Part shown: positions 53,096-62,288 of the stretch, piece after piece | Numbering within the stretch: the stretch's first letter is position 1 | Layout of the letters: each line of letters begins with the position of its first letter | Assembly (NCBI RefSeq): GCF_021533215.1 | Contig: NZ_JAJNKA010000003.1 | Location: forward strand, 496,001-560,000 | DNA length: 64,000 nucleotides | Direction: 5' to 3' | From: Portibacter lacus | Lineage (GTDB): Bacteria > Bacteroidota > Bacteroidia > Chitinophagales > Saprospiraceae | The notes under the pieces: generated by a model | The model's database searches: none | What the model was told of the DNA's origin: nothing | The model's input: only the letters and a program-made list of their open reading frames with translations | Translations under genes and position numbers: made by a program

Positions 53096-54136
53096 TTATT
53101 CTAGAACTTCAAATACTGATAAAGGAAGGGCTTTGTTCTTCAAATTTATCTCACCTACCTTCTTGCATTTAAAGGATTCCTTTACTTTTTCATAACATTC
53201 TTCTGATATGATAATTTGGTTTTCTTTAGCAGCATCCTGTAATCGAGCAGCAGTATTCACCGTGTCCCCGATTACGGTAAAATCCAACCTTCTTAGACTT
53301 TGTGAACCGATATTTCCACAAACCATTTCACCACTTTTGATTCCAATAGAAACCTTAGGCTTATACTGTAAACCTTCTTTCACAGCTGGTAAAGAATTCA
53401 CCTTTGTACATACTGCCAAGGCTGCATCTATAGCTCGATCTAAATGGTAGTCGCCTCTAAAAACAGCCATTATAGCATCACCTATAAATTTATCGATGTA
53501 CCCATCTTGAGCCATTATCTCTTTAACCATTTCATCGAAATAAGAATTTATCATCGTAACTACCGTATCGGGAGGCGCATTTTCACTAATGGTCGTAAAT
53601 CCACAGATATCTATAAACATCACTGTACCTTCTATGGTCTCATTGGCCATTATGATGGATTCATACTCTTTTTTATTCATAAAATTAAGCACGTTCTCAT
53701 CCACATACATTTTCAATATGTTATTTTCTTTGATGGCTTGTAATGTCTGTTTTATGTGTTTCGCATGTTTTAGAGTCTTTTCCATGGTCACGGTTAGGTC
53801 CTCAAAATTGATAGGCTTAGTTATAAAATCAAATGCGCCTCGGTTCATCGCCGTTCTTATGTTATCCATATCTCCATAAGCAGATACGATCACGGATTTG
53901 ATAAGTGGACTGGACTCACTTAACTCAGACAGCAAGGTCAAGCCATCCATCTCTGGCATATTGATATCGCTCATCACTATGTCAATTTCTGGTTCCTTAA
54001 CAATCTCTTCCAATGCATGTCGGCCATTTTCAGCAAAATAAAATTCGTATTCGCCTCCACGGATTTGCTTTCTAAATTTCTGTTTGATGAGTATTTCTAG
54101 ATCAGACTCATCATCTACTACTAATATTTTTGCCAT
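53096..54136 (-). CDS. Response regulator with class III adenylate/guanylate cyclase output domain
   Basis: 346 residues. Receiver domain (1-122) with acidic pair D8/D9 (VDDES), phospho-acceptor D57 ([10 protein letters not shown]), S85 and K107. A helical linker (~123-165) leads to a class III cyclase domain (~168-345): metal-binding D176 (FIDICGFT) and D220 (KFIGDAIM), transition-state N294 and R298 ([10 protein letters not shown]). The substrate-selecting positions are K216 and D285, as in adenylate cyclases. All catalytic residues are present, so the enzyme should be active, probably making cAMP. It follows the stand-alone receiver by 6 bp and precedes the PycTM-like gene. The linker is similar to a signalling helix, fitting phosphorylation-dependent dimer control. 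Confidence 0.93.
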   Translation of the reverse strand: MAKILVVDDESDLEILIKQKFRKQIRGGEYEFYFAENGRHALEEIVKEPEIDIVMSDINMPEMDGLTLLSELSESSPLIKSVIVSAYGDMDNIRTAMNRGAFDFITKPINFEDLTVTMEKTLKHAKHIKQTLQAIKENNILKMYVDENVLNFMNKKEYESIIMANETIEGTVMFIDICGFTTISENAPPDTVVTMINSYFDEMVKEIMAQDGYIDKFIGDAIMAVFRGDYHLDRAIDAALAVCTKVNSLPAVKEGLQYKPKVSIGIKSGEMVCGNIGSQSLRRLDFTVIGDTVNTAARLQDAAKENQIIISEECYEKVKESFKCKKVGEINLKNKALPLSVFEVLE

Positions 54137-54142
54137 AATAAA

Positions 54143-54514
54143 TTAATTACTTAGTAATTTTTGTTTCAGCATTTTAAAATCAACCGGTTTGGTTAAAAAA
54201 TCATCTGCTCCTAGACTTTTTGCTGTATTAAAATTTTCATCGTCGCCATAAGCCGTAACCATCATAACTACGGGCGGTGGAGCAATATACTTGGATTTAA
54301 TCCGCTTCAATAATTCAAGTCCACTCATGCCAGGCATGTTGATGTCACTTAGGATTAAAACTGTCTCATGCTGCAAACCATCTAATGTCTTCAGTGCTTC
54401 TTCTCCAGAAAAAGCAAATACAAATTTCAGTTCTCCCTTACGAATTTCTTTCCTGAATCTTTGTAGGAATAAATCTTTTACATCCATTTCGTCATCAACT
54501 ACTAAAATTTTCAT
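54143..54514 (-). CDS. Stand-alone CheY-like receiver
   Basis: 123 residues, receiver domain only. Acidic D7/D8, phospho-acceptor D57 (LSDINMPGMSG), T87 and K108 positions (VTAYGDD, TKPVDF) are all present. The opening is closely similar to that of the receiver-cyclase next door (ILVVDDE.D...L...RFRKEIRKGE), so the two receivers are recent paralogues. Without an output domain it may relay or sink phosphate between the four kinases, or bind a target protein. Lies 2 bp after the TPR kinase gene. Confidence 0.92.
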   Translation of the reverse strand: MKILVVDDEMDVKDLFLQRFRKEIRKGELKFVFAFSGEEALKTLDGLQHETVLILSDINMPGMSGLELLKRIKSKYIAPPPVVMMVTAYGDDENFNTAKSLGADDFLTKPVDFKMLKQKLLSN

Positions 54515-54516
54515 AA

Positions 54517-56511
54517 TTATATTTTTGGTAAGGTTATAGTGAATGAGGTTCCTTCGCCCTCTTTAGTGTCTACTTTTAATTCTCCTTGGTGGCCTTTGGT
54601 TACAATTTCATAACTCATGCTTAGCCCAAGGCCTGTTCCTTCGCCTGTAGGTTTGGTCGTGAAAAAAGGTTGATAAATTTTGTCAACTACATGTTTCGGA
54701 ATTCCAATGCCATTATCTTTCACAATAATTTTCACTTTATTGTTTTCTGCTAATGTTGAAATAGAAACAGTTGGAGTATATGGTTTTAAATCATCATTTG
54801 TTGAATTTCCATGACCTGCAATGACTTTTTCCTGTGAAAGCTTTTTTTCATTGACCGCATAAAAAGCATTGGTAATCAAGTTGAGAACTACTCTGCCAAT
54901 ATCTTGAGGAATTACATTTACAAGACCGATGGATTTATCAAAATTGGTTTCTAAATTCGCATTAAAAGATTTGTCTTTTGCCCTCCGTCCGTGATAAGCT
55001 AGGCGCAAATATTCATCTGCCAATTTATTGATATCCGTTGCTTCTTTTTCTGCTGCGTTTTTTCTACTGTGCTGTAACATCCCTTTGACAATTGCATCTG
55101 CACGTTTACCATGGTGGTTTATTTTTTCAAGGTTTTGTTTGATGTCCTCAGCAATAAGTTTAGCTTCATCGAGGTCACCGTTTTCCATTTCTTCATTCAT
55201 TTCGTCGATCAATTCATTGCTCACTTCACTAAAATTATTGACAAAATTTAATGGATTCTGAATTTCATGAGCAATGCCTGCGGTAAGTTCACCGAGAGAT
55301 ACCATTTTTTCAGATTGAATGAGTTGGGCTTGCGTTTCTTTGAGTCGTGCCAATGTTTTCTGAACTTCTGCTTTCTGGGAAGCCAACAAAATATTTGCTT
55401 TTTGTTTTTGCCGAAAACTGCGAAAAAGGATAAGCCCTAATGCACTTAAAACCGCCAATATTCCTAAGAAAGAATAAGTTCTGAATTGACTCTCACGTTG
55501 TATTCGCTTCTTTTCTTCCCAGCTAGCCTTCTTCTCTCTATTGAGCAGCTCTTGCTGAAATGCCGCCATTTGTGCAATCCTTTTCTCTCTTAGTTCAATA
55601 CCTTTTTTATTAGCAAGTTGTAAATACATTAGGGTGCTGTCTGGCTGGCCTACTTGAATAAAGTGCTCGTAAAGTTGTTCATACACTCCTGCAATATCGA
55701 ATTCGAGAATTTGCACTTCTTCCATAATTTTCATAATCTCCAGCGAATTCATAGCATACAAGTAGCTGGAATCTGGCTTGCTTAGTGCAGTGTAGGTCTT
55801 CGCTAAACCATAGTAGGTTAAGGCTTTGCCGGTATCATTATTCCTTTTTGTAGCATCAGATAATCCACGTGAGAACGAATGCTTAGCAGCAGCATAGTTT
55901 TTAGACATATATTCAATCATGCCATCAAGAAAAAGCATGGTAGAATAATTATAGCCGATCTGGTCGGCAGGATAGAGCAATGTCTTCTTAATGGTGAGGC
56001 TTGCCGAATCCAAAGCATTGTTCTCCATATGAATGAGTGCAATACCAGTTAAACCATAAGTAGTATTAATTGCATCATCCCATCTAACTGCAATTTCATA
56101 AGCTTTTAAATAATTGAATTTTCGTTCTAAATCATTCCCAGTAGCCCCCATAAGGTGACCATAATTAAAATATAAATTGGCAAGGCTGAAATAATAGGAC
56201 CTTTCAATTTGCGAATTTTTAGTCTTTTCAAAAAGGCTCAACATTTCCTTGGCTTCCCAGAATTCAAATGCTTGATGGTAAGTACGATACGATTCAGCAT
56301 AACGACCTGTATTATTTGCATTCCAAGCTTTCGAAATATATCTCCCTATAATTCTCTTACCTAGTTTTATTTTCAAAGAATCAATAGAAGCAGCCCTAAA
56401 TTCAATTGTCAGACTATCTATTTCATGATCTTTATATTCCTGAGGCTGACTAAAACACCAATTGATTCCAAAAGTGACCAGCAATATGAATAGAATTAGT
56501 ATTTTCTTCAT
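54517..56511 (-). CDS. Sensor histidine kinase with TPR sensor region
   Basis: 664 residues. Signal peptide/anchor (1-21), periplasmic TPR-like repeats (~35-320), a membrane helix (~343-362), a coiled coil, then HisKA with H415 in GIAHEIQNPLNF and a HATPase_c domain with N box NLITNAFYAV, G1 DNGIGIP, F box QPFFTTKPTG and G2 GTGLGLSMSYEI. All ATP-binding boxes are intact. The core is closely similar to the cores of the three upstream kinases. Overlaps the propeller kinase gene by 4 bp. Confidence 0.93.
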   Translation of the reverse strand: MKKILILFILLVTFGINWCFSQPQEYKDHEIDSLTIEFRAASIDSLKIKLGKRIIGRYISKAWNANNTGRYAESYRTYHQAFEFWEAKEMLSLFEKTKNSQIERSYYFSLANLYFNYGHLMGATGNDLERKFNYLKAYEIAVRWDDAINTTYGLTGIALIHMENNALDSASLTIKKTLLYPADQIGYNYSTMLFLDGMIEYMSKNYAAAKHSFSRGLSDATKRNNDTGKALTYYGLAKTYTALSKPDSSYLYAMNSLEIMKIMEEVQILEFDIAGVYEQLYEHFIQVGQPDSTLMYLQLANKKGIELREKRIAQMAAFQQELLNREKKASWEEKKRIQRESQFRTYSFLGILAVLSALGLILFRSFRQKQKANILLASQKAEVQKTLARLKETQAQLIQSEKMVSLGELTAGIAHEIQNPLNFVNNFSEVSNELIDEMNEEMENGDLDEAKLIAEDIKQNLEKINHHGKRADAIVKGMLQHSRKNAAEKEATDINKLADEYLRLAYHGRRAKDKSFNANLETNFDKSIGLVNVIPQDIGRVVLNLITNAFYAVNEKKLSQEKVIAGHGNSTNDDLKPYTPTVSISTLAENNKVKIIVKDNGIGIPKHVVDKIYQPFFTTKPTGEGTGLGLSMSYEIVTKGHQGELKVDTKEGEGTSFTITLPKI

Positions 56512-59500
56512 GCTGATCTATTTGGCAAGGTTATAGTAAATGTCGTTCCTTCGCCTTCCTTTGTATCAACCTTAAGCTCTCCGCCATGTGCTTTCTTAAC
56601 GATGTCATAGCTCATACTCAAGCCTAATCCGGTCCCTTCTCCAGTTGGTTTCGTCGTGAAAAATGGTTGGAATATTTTATCGACAACTTCTTTAGGTATG
56701 CCGTTACCATTATCTTTCACGCTAATTTTCAGCGATTTATTTTCTGCCAATGTTGTAATGGAGACCGTTGGTAGGTAGGTCTCATCGCTTTTCGATTTTC
56801 TATCATTGACCGCATAAAAAGCATTGGTAATCAAGTTTAAAATGACTCTTCCTAGATCTTGCGGAATAACACTGACCAATCCCAGACTTTCGTCAAAATC
56901 AGTTTCCAGTGTGGCATTAAAGGACTTGTCTTTAGCGCGTAATCCGTGATAAGCAAGCCTGAGATATTCATCTGCGAGCTTGTTGATGTCTGTGGGTACC
57001 TTCTCAGCAGAACTTGATCTACTGTGTTGGAGCATCCCTTTCACAATGGCGTCCGCTCTTCTACCATGGTGATTGATTTTCTGTAGGTTCTGCTTGAGGT
57101 CGCCAGCGATCAACTTTGCTTCTTCGAGGTCACCTTTCTCCATCTCTTCATTCATTTCATCGATCAACTCACTACTCACTTCACTGAAGTTGTTCACAAA
57201 GTTTAGCGGATTCTGAATTTCATGGGCAATGCCAGCTGTAAGTTCACCGAGAGAAGCCATTTTTTCGGATTGAATCAGTTGGGCTTGGGTGGATCGTAAA
57301 TCTTCAAGGGACGCTTTGAGTTCTTTCGTTCTGACATTGACTTTATGCTCCAGAAGCTTATTTTCCTTTGTCAATTTTCTCGCTCGAAATACGATGTATC
57401 CTCTGAGAATACCAAGAACGATTAATCCGAAAAGAAGATAAGCCCACCATGTTTTCCACCAAGGAGGTTTGATTCGGAATTGCAGATCTACAGGTGACGA
57501 CCATAGCTGATTCACTCCCCTAGAAGCGACTTTGAACGTGTATTGCCCTGGTTTAAGATTGTAGTAGTTTTTTGTACTGGTATTGGAATTTGCAAAAGTC
57601 CAATCTTCATCGTTTCCATCAAGAATATACCGATAGTTTAGCTTATCAGTGTTATAAATATCACTACTTCCGTAATGAAACCTGAGACTATTGCGATCAT
57701 AAGGAAGCAAAAGGCTATCCTTATTGGCCAGTTCATCCATAACATAAGTATTCGATATGTGAATTGAACTTAATGTACTATCCAACTCAGGAGCACTATC
57801 CAGAATCATGAGTCTAAACTTGATTTCTTCATCTGCAACACCTGACCAAAACTGACCATTCTCTAGAAATGTGGGTGATTCCACCAGATAGTCACTACCC
57901 AGAAAGGCATACCCACCATTAAAGTTCACATAGCCTTTTTCTGAAGTTCTAAAACCAGATTTATTTATGGGGATCAAACCATTAACGGTTCCTGCATAGA
58001 TCAAAGAATCTCTTTCTACGATGTCGTAAATCTCGTCTGGAATCAATCCGTTTTCAGCTGTAAGGTTGGTTAAGGTGTTCTCATCAAAATTTATAACCCC
58101 TAAACCTCGCAGGGTCGCAATCCACAGTTCACCATCTTTTGTTAGTCTAATGACAGCAGTATTATTATCACTAAGACCTTCATTTTCACTCAGAAAACTG
58201 AGGGTTTTATTTTTCAAATCCACCTTTCCGACACCTTTACCGTTGGTTGTCGCTAGCCAAATTATTTCATTTTCATCGAGTATAAAATTGACTCCAATTC
58301 TATTTATTAAGATGTCTGAATTTTCACCAAGCACCAATTTTTCTAACTTATTCAGAGATAGGTTATACCTATATAGCCCTGTCACTGCATACAAATACAT
58401 CGTACTGTCCCCGACCATTTCCAGATCCCAGACTTCCAATGCTTCATTGGACTTTGATAGATATTGACTAATTTTATTTTTCTTTCGATCATAGATAGAA
58501 AAACCACCCGCACCAGCTCGAAATATATATTTATCATCAGATACCTCTTTTATTACTCCTACATTTCCTCCTACTTTATTTTTTAGCAGCTCATTACTTA
58601 AAGTTTTTATGGTTTGTTTACTTGGGTCAATTATATTAATTCCACCACTTGTACCAAGCCATAATTCGCCTCTTGAATTTTCTATGATTTCCCACACTTC
58701 ATCATGAACTAGACCAGAAGATGCATCGAAATAAATTGTCTTTGAAGTGAAACGATTTGCAATTTGAACACCTTTTCCCACTGACCCGAACCATAGGGTT
58801 CCGTCCTTTCTTTTGATACCACTTACACGTTCGTTTAACGTGGTCACTTCATTGCTCGTTCGAATCTTTTTAAAAGAAGTAAGTTCCTTATTTAAAATAA
58901 AAATGTCATTTAGACCTGCTACCCAGAAATTCCCATCGTCATCCTCTGCTATCGAATGACCGGAATGATCATAGCCATGATCACTCGTGAGGCTAGAAAT
59001 GGTTTTTTTATCGACGGAAATCTTTACCAGCTTGGTCTCTTCAGCATTTTCAGCATTGTAATAAGAATCAAGGCATATCCATGTGGATCCACCGGTATCT
59101 TCATATATATAAAAAACTCCTGTATGCCGATTGCGAAGTCCATCGATTGTTATATCTTTTACCGACTGCCTTTCCGGATCAATGACCATCAGACTGTCCC
59201 TCGCCCCGAGCCAAACATTGTGTTGACTGTCTTCGAAAACTCTCGCAGCCAGATTGTCCGTATTTTTAATTTTACGTAAATTTTCAAGCTCAGGGTCGAT
59301 GGTGTAGAAGCCGCTGCCCCATGCAGCAATATAAATCATTCCCTCATGGTCACACATGACATCCCCGCCGAATAAATTAGTCTCATTATGGGTAATCTTG
59401 TATTCAATATTATTTTTAAAATCTAACATGTAAATGCCGCTAGTTCCTGCTGCTAACCATAACCTTCCCTGCTGATCATACGTCATCCCGAAAATTCGAT

Positions 59501-60089
59501 TATAGCTATAGATAGAAGCTTTTTCACCCTCATGTAGAATTAGACCCTCTGCTATCTGGCTACTGCCTGAACCTATCCATAATGATCCATCTTCATTCTC
59601 CAGGAAACTTAAAATCCTGTTCGTGTTTAATCCGTTATCTGTAGTTAATTTCAATAGATTCGCGTTCGCATCTTTCACGACTGAAGGTGGCGGCATTCTT
59701 ATAATGTCGGGCTTTCTTATAGGTGATTGAGTAATCGTATAAGGCACGGAATCATAAGCTAAAGGTGCCTCTATGAAATTCTCCCAGTCGAAATCCTCTA
59801 TGTTCATTGGCTCCTTCAGCGGACGGAACTGATTCAGATCGAAAGACTCACTCGGAAGAGCATCCACATCTAAGGAGAAGGTAATGGGGGGGAGCAATTC
59901 CTCGTTTTCGATCACTTCCCATTTGAAAGGCTCAGGATCTGTAAATTTGAGCGGGATGGTTTCGGGAATCTTGTAATTGCCTACAGCTGTTTCAGATTCA
60001 GATTTGCTCGTCTTAGTGCAGGATGACAATAAGAGACATAATATCAAACTTGTGTTTATCGCGTACTTATTTACAATATTTATTTTCAT
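56508..60089 (-). CDS. Sensor histidine kinase with two-component propeller and Y_Y_Y domain
   Basis: 1193 residues. The N-terminus has a lipobox-like LLSSC (C24). Periplasmic Reg_prop propeller repeats (~145-720; units such as EDGSLWIGSGSSQ and NSRGELWLGTSGG), a Y_Y_Y domain (~780-865; YNLKPGQYTFKV), a membrane helix after KPPWWKTWWAYLLFGL (~870-890), coiled coil, HisKA with H956 and HATPase_c (NLITNAFYAV, DNGNGIP, GTGLGLSMSYDIV). The architecture is that of Bacteroides hybrid two-component sensors of glycans, but without the receiver and AraC domains. Lies 6 bp after the next kinase upstream. Confidence 0.94.
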   Translation of the reverse strand: MKINIVNKYAINTSLILCLLLSSCTKTSKSESETAVGNYKIPETIPLKFTDPEPFKWEVIENEELLPPITFSLDVDALPSESFDLNQFRPLKEPMNIEDFDWENFIEAPLAYDSVPYTITQSPIRKPDIIRMPPPSVVKDANANLLKLTTDNGLNTNRILSFLENEDGSLWIGSGSSQIAEGLILHEGEKASIYSYNRIFGMTYDQQGRLWLAAGTSGIYMLDFKNNIEYKITHNETNLFGGDVMCDHEGMIYIAAWGSGFYTIDPELENLRKIKNTDNLAARVFEDSQHNVWLGARDSLMVIDPERQSVKDITIDGLRNRHTGVFYIYEDTGGSTWICLDSYYNAENAEETKLVKISVDKKTISSLTSDHGYDHSGHSIAEDDDGNFWVAGLNDIFILNKELTSFKKIRTSNEVTTLNERVSGIKRKDGTLWFGSVGKGVQIANRFTSKTIYFDASSGLVHDEVWEIIENSRGELWLGTSGGINIIDPSKQTIKTLSNELLKNKVGGNVGVIKEVSDDKYIFRAGAGGFSIYDRKKNKISQYLSKSNEALEVWDLEMVGDSTMYLYAVTGLYRYNLSLNKLEKLVLGENSDILINRIGVNFILDENEIIWLATTNGKGVGKVDLKNKTLSFLSENEGLSDNNTAVIRLTKDGELWIATLRGLGVINFDENTLTNLTAENGLIPDEIYDIVERDSLIYAGTVNGLIPINKSGFRTSEKGYVNFNGGYAFLGSDYLVESPTFLENGQFWSGVADEEIKFRLMILDSAPELDSTLSSIHISNTYVMDELANKDSLLLPYDRNSLRFHYGSSDIYNTDKLNYRYILDGNDEDWTFANSNTSTKNYYNLKPGQYTFKVASRGVNQLWSSPVDLQFRIKPPWWKTWWAYLLFGLIVLGILRGYIVFRARKLTKENKLLEHKVNVRTKELKASLEDLRSTQAQLIQSEKMASLGELTAGIAHEIQNPLNFVNNFSEVSSELIDEMNEEMEKGDLEEAKLIAGDLKQNLQKINHHGRRADAIVKGMLQHSRSSSAEKVPTDINKLADEYLRLAYHGLRAKDKSFNATLETDFDESLGLVSVIPQDLGRVILNLITNAFYAVNDRKSKSDETYLPTVSITTLAENKSLKISVKDNGNGIPKEVVDKIFQPFFTTKPTGEGTGLGLSMSYDIVKKAHGGELKVDTKEGEGTTFTITLPNRSA

Positions 60090-60095
60090 ATTAGG

Positions 60096-62288
60096 CTAAT
60101 TCTTGGGGTTATCTATTGGTAATTCAATAATAAATGTTGTTCCCTTACCTTCTTCCGTTTTTACTTTTAATTCTCCGCCATGCCCTTTAGTTACAATATC
60201 GTAACTCATACTCAGCCCTAATCCAGTTCCTTGGCCTGTGGGTTTCGTTGTAAAAAAGGGTTGAAATATTTTATCCAGGATGTGATTTGGGATTCCGTTT
60301 CCGTTGTCCTTCACTATAATTTCAACCTTATTTTCCTTTTGCTGAGTTTTAATTGAAACAATAGGAATGTACATGTCCAGTCCTTCTGACCCTGTATTAT
60401 TTTCATAATCTGAATTCACTTTTTCTTCAGAAAGTTTTCTTTCTTTCACCACATAAAAAGCATTGGTAATTAAATTTAAAATCACTCTTCCTATATCTTG
60501 GGGAATCACATCTATCATTCCGATGGATTCATCATATTCCGTCAAGAGTGTTGCATTGAAAGTTTGGTCTTTTGCTCTTAGTCCGTGATATGCCAAACGT
60601 AAGTATTCATCGGCCAACTTATTGATGTCTGTAGGTTCCTTTTCAGCGGTACTTTTTCTACTGTGTTGCAACATTCCTTTTACAATGGCATCTGCACGCT
60701 TTCCATGATGGTTTATTTTCGATAAGTTTTGTTTAATATCTTCAGCAATTAACTTTGCTTCTTCCAGATCTCCTTTTTCGATTTCTTCGTTCATTTCCAC
60801 AATCAATTCATTACTCACTTCGCTAAAATTATTTACGAAGTTCAGCGGATTCTGAATCTCATGGGCAATGCCAGCGGTTAGTTCTCCGAGCGATGCCATT
60901 TTTTCGGATTGGATCAATTGGTCTTGGGTAGCCTTTAAGTTTTCCAGTGAATTTTTTAGTTCGCTAGTTCGCTCAGTAACCAAGCTTTCTAATTTCACAT
61001 TTTGATCTGCTAAAAGTTCCTTTTTTTCTTGAGAAATCATTAAAACTTTATTGGCCTCCAGTTCAGCATCCTTAAGAATTTCTTTGAATCGTACTGCAAT
61101 GTATAACATCAGAAATATTGGGGCACTTAACAATGAAAACGAGGTAATAAGTTTATCATAATGATAAAAGAAATCAAGCGAGAATTTGTGTACATTGACA
61201 TAAAATATATTTGCTATTATCGGCATTACTAAAGCTGCAATCACCGCCAACTGCCCAGCGTTAATTGACTTCCAATGTGTGTAAAGAAGATAAGATACAT
61301 AGACCAACATTACAGAAAATGAGATTCCGAAGGGAAAAGAAATACTAAATATATGCGCAATTGTACTTGTAAAGGTCACCACAATTAAAATCGTAATAGA
61401 TAGCCAGGTAATCTTTTTTAACAAAACCCATTCTAGAATTAATAAGCCAAAAGTTGCGATAAATGCTTGCAGGGTAATCGTGATAAGAAATCTCGTTTTT
61501 TCTTCGTCATAGGAAATTTCGTAAAATGTATTATAGAAAATACCTATTGCAGTTAGCAACACAAAAGTAGCCATTGTGGCTATCATTATAAAAATGGTTT
61601 GATTCTGATTAAGCAATACTAAGAACCAAAACAACAGAAACAAAAGGAATGAAATGCCAATATTTAATGTGCCATAAATATGTGTGAGTTTAAGTTGCCT
61701 TGTTACAGCATCTGCATATTCTGGACCAGTCAGATTTAGAAATCTTTTTAAATTCTCTTGTTTCAATCTAATTTCACGCTGTGTAAAGGTTGTTTCATAA
61801 TCTACAAAATGAACTGCAATGAGATATTCTTCGCCAGCATTGAGATTAATGCTTGTAGGGTATTTTAAAATTGGATTATAAGCTTCATACTTTTCATTAG
61901 TACTGCCAAAGGAATGATCAAGTTCACCATTTATATAGACATCAGTAGCAGCCCAAAGTTGTCGGTTCAGTCCTAATTCTAAATTAGAGAGTGATGAATC
62001 TATTCTAATTCTTATTCTGAACCATCCTTCTATTCTACCACTTTCATCTTCATAATTCGTATTGATTTCACTGATTTTCTTCGGCTTCCAATCACGGGTA
62101 TTCACTTCGACTTCTCCCCAATCTCGATGATCACCTTTTTTAAATACCCAACCATCTAATGTCGACAAAGGAAGAATCTGGTGAGTTTGAAACATATCTT
62201 TTGATAATAAGACAGATTTTTCTTGTGCCATTAAAGTTGACAGCCCCATAAAAATCATTAAGATCGCATATGTAGTTATCGCCTTCAT
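60096..62288 (-). CDS. Sensor histidine kinase with 7TM-DISM sensor
   Basis: 730 residues. Signal peptide (1-21), a jelly-roll DISM extracellular domain (~35-175; WKPKKISEINTNYED, GWFRIRIRID), seven membrane helices (~205-405), a coiled coil, HisKA with H476 and HATPase_c with N box NLITNAFYVV and intact G boxes. 7TMR-DISM proteins often sense carbohydrate ligands; the real ligand is unknown. Starts with a 4-bp overlap with the upstream kinase gene. Confidence 0.93.
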   Translation of the reverse strand: MKAITTYAILMIFMGLSTLMAQEKSVLLSKDMFQTHQILPLSTLDGWVFKKGDHRDWGEVEVNTRDWKPKKISEINTNYEDESGRIEGWFRIRIRIDSSLSNLELGLNRQLWAATDVYINGELDHSFGSTNEKYEAYNPILKYPTSINLNAGEEYLIAVHFVDYETTFTQREIRLKQENLKRFLNLTGPEYADAVTRQLKLTHIYGTLNIGISFLLFLLFWFLVLLNQNQTIFIMIATMATFVLLTAIGIFYNTFYEISYDEEKTRFLITITLQAFIATFGLLILEWVLLKKITWLSITILIVVTFTSTIAHIFSISFPFGISFSVMLVYVSYLLYTHWKSINAGQLAVIAALVMPIIANIFYVNVHKFSLDFFYHYDKLITSFSLLSAPIFLMLYIAVRFKEILKDAELEANKVLMISQEKKELLADQNVKLESLVTERTSELKNSLENLKATQDQLIQSEKMASLGELTAGIAHEIQNPLNFVNNFSEVSNELIVEMNEEIEKGDLEEAKLIAEDIKQNLSKINHHGKRADAIVKGMLQHSRKSTAEKEPTDINKLADEYLRLAYHGLRAKDQTFNATLLTEYDESIGMIDVIPQDIGRVILNLITNAFYVVKERKLSEEKVNSDYENNTGSEGLDMYIPIVSIKTQQKENKVEIIVKDNGNGIPNHILDKIFQPFFTTKPTGQGTGLGLSMSYDIVTKGHGGELKVKTEEGKGTTFIIELPIDNPKN

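Noticed and set aside
51083-53100. Mobile element as cause of the decayed region
   Set aside because: No transposase fragment, terminal inverted repeats or target duplication could be found; simple decay explains the region.
55028-55261. Plus-strand 77-codon ORF very like another at 62772-63005
   Set aside because: Both are antisense shadows of the conserved HisKA core of two kinases; the likeness follows from the kinase proteins.
54517-60089. Hybrid two-component system of the Bacteroides polysaccharide-utilisation type
   Set aside because: The propeller kinase has the right sensor, but no kinase in the block carries a fused receiver or AraC domain and no SusCD or glycoside hydrolase genes are nearby.
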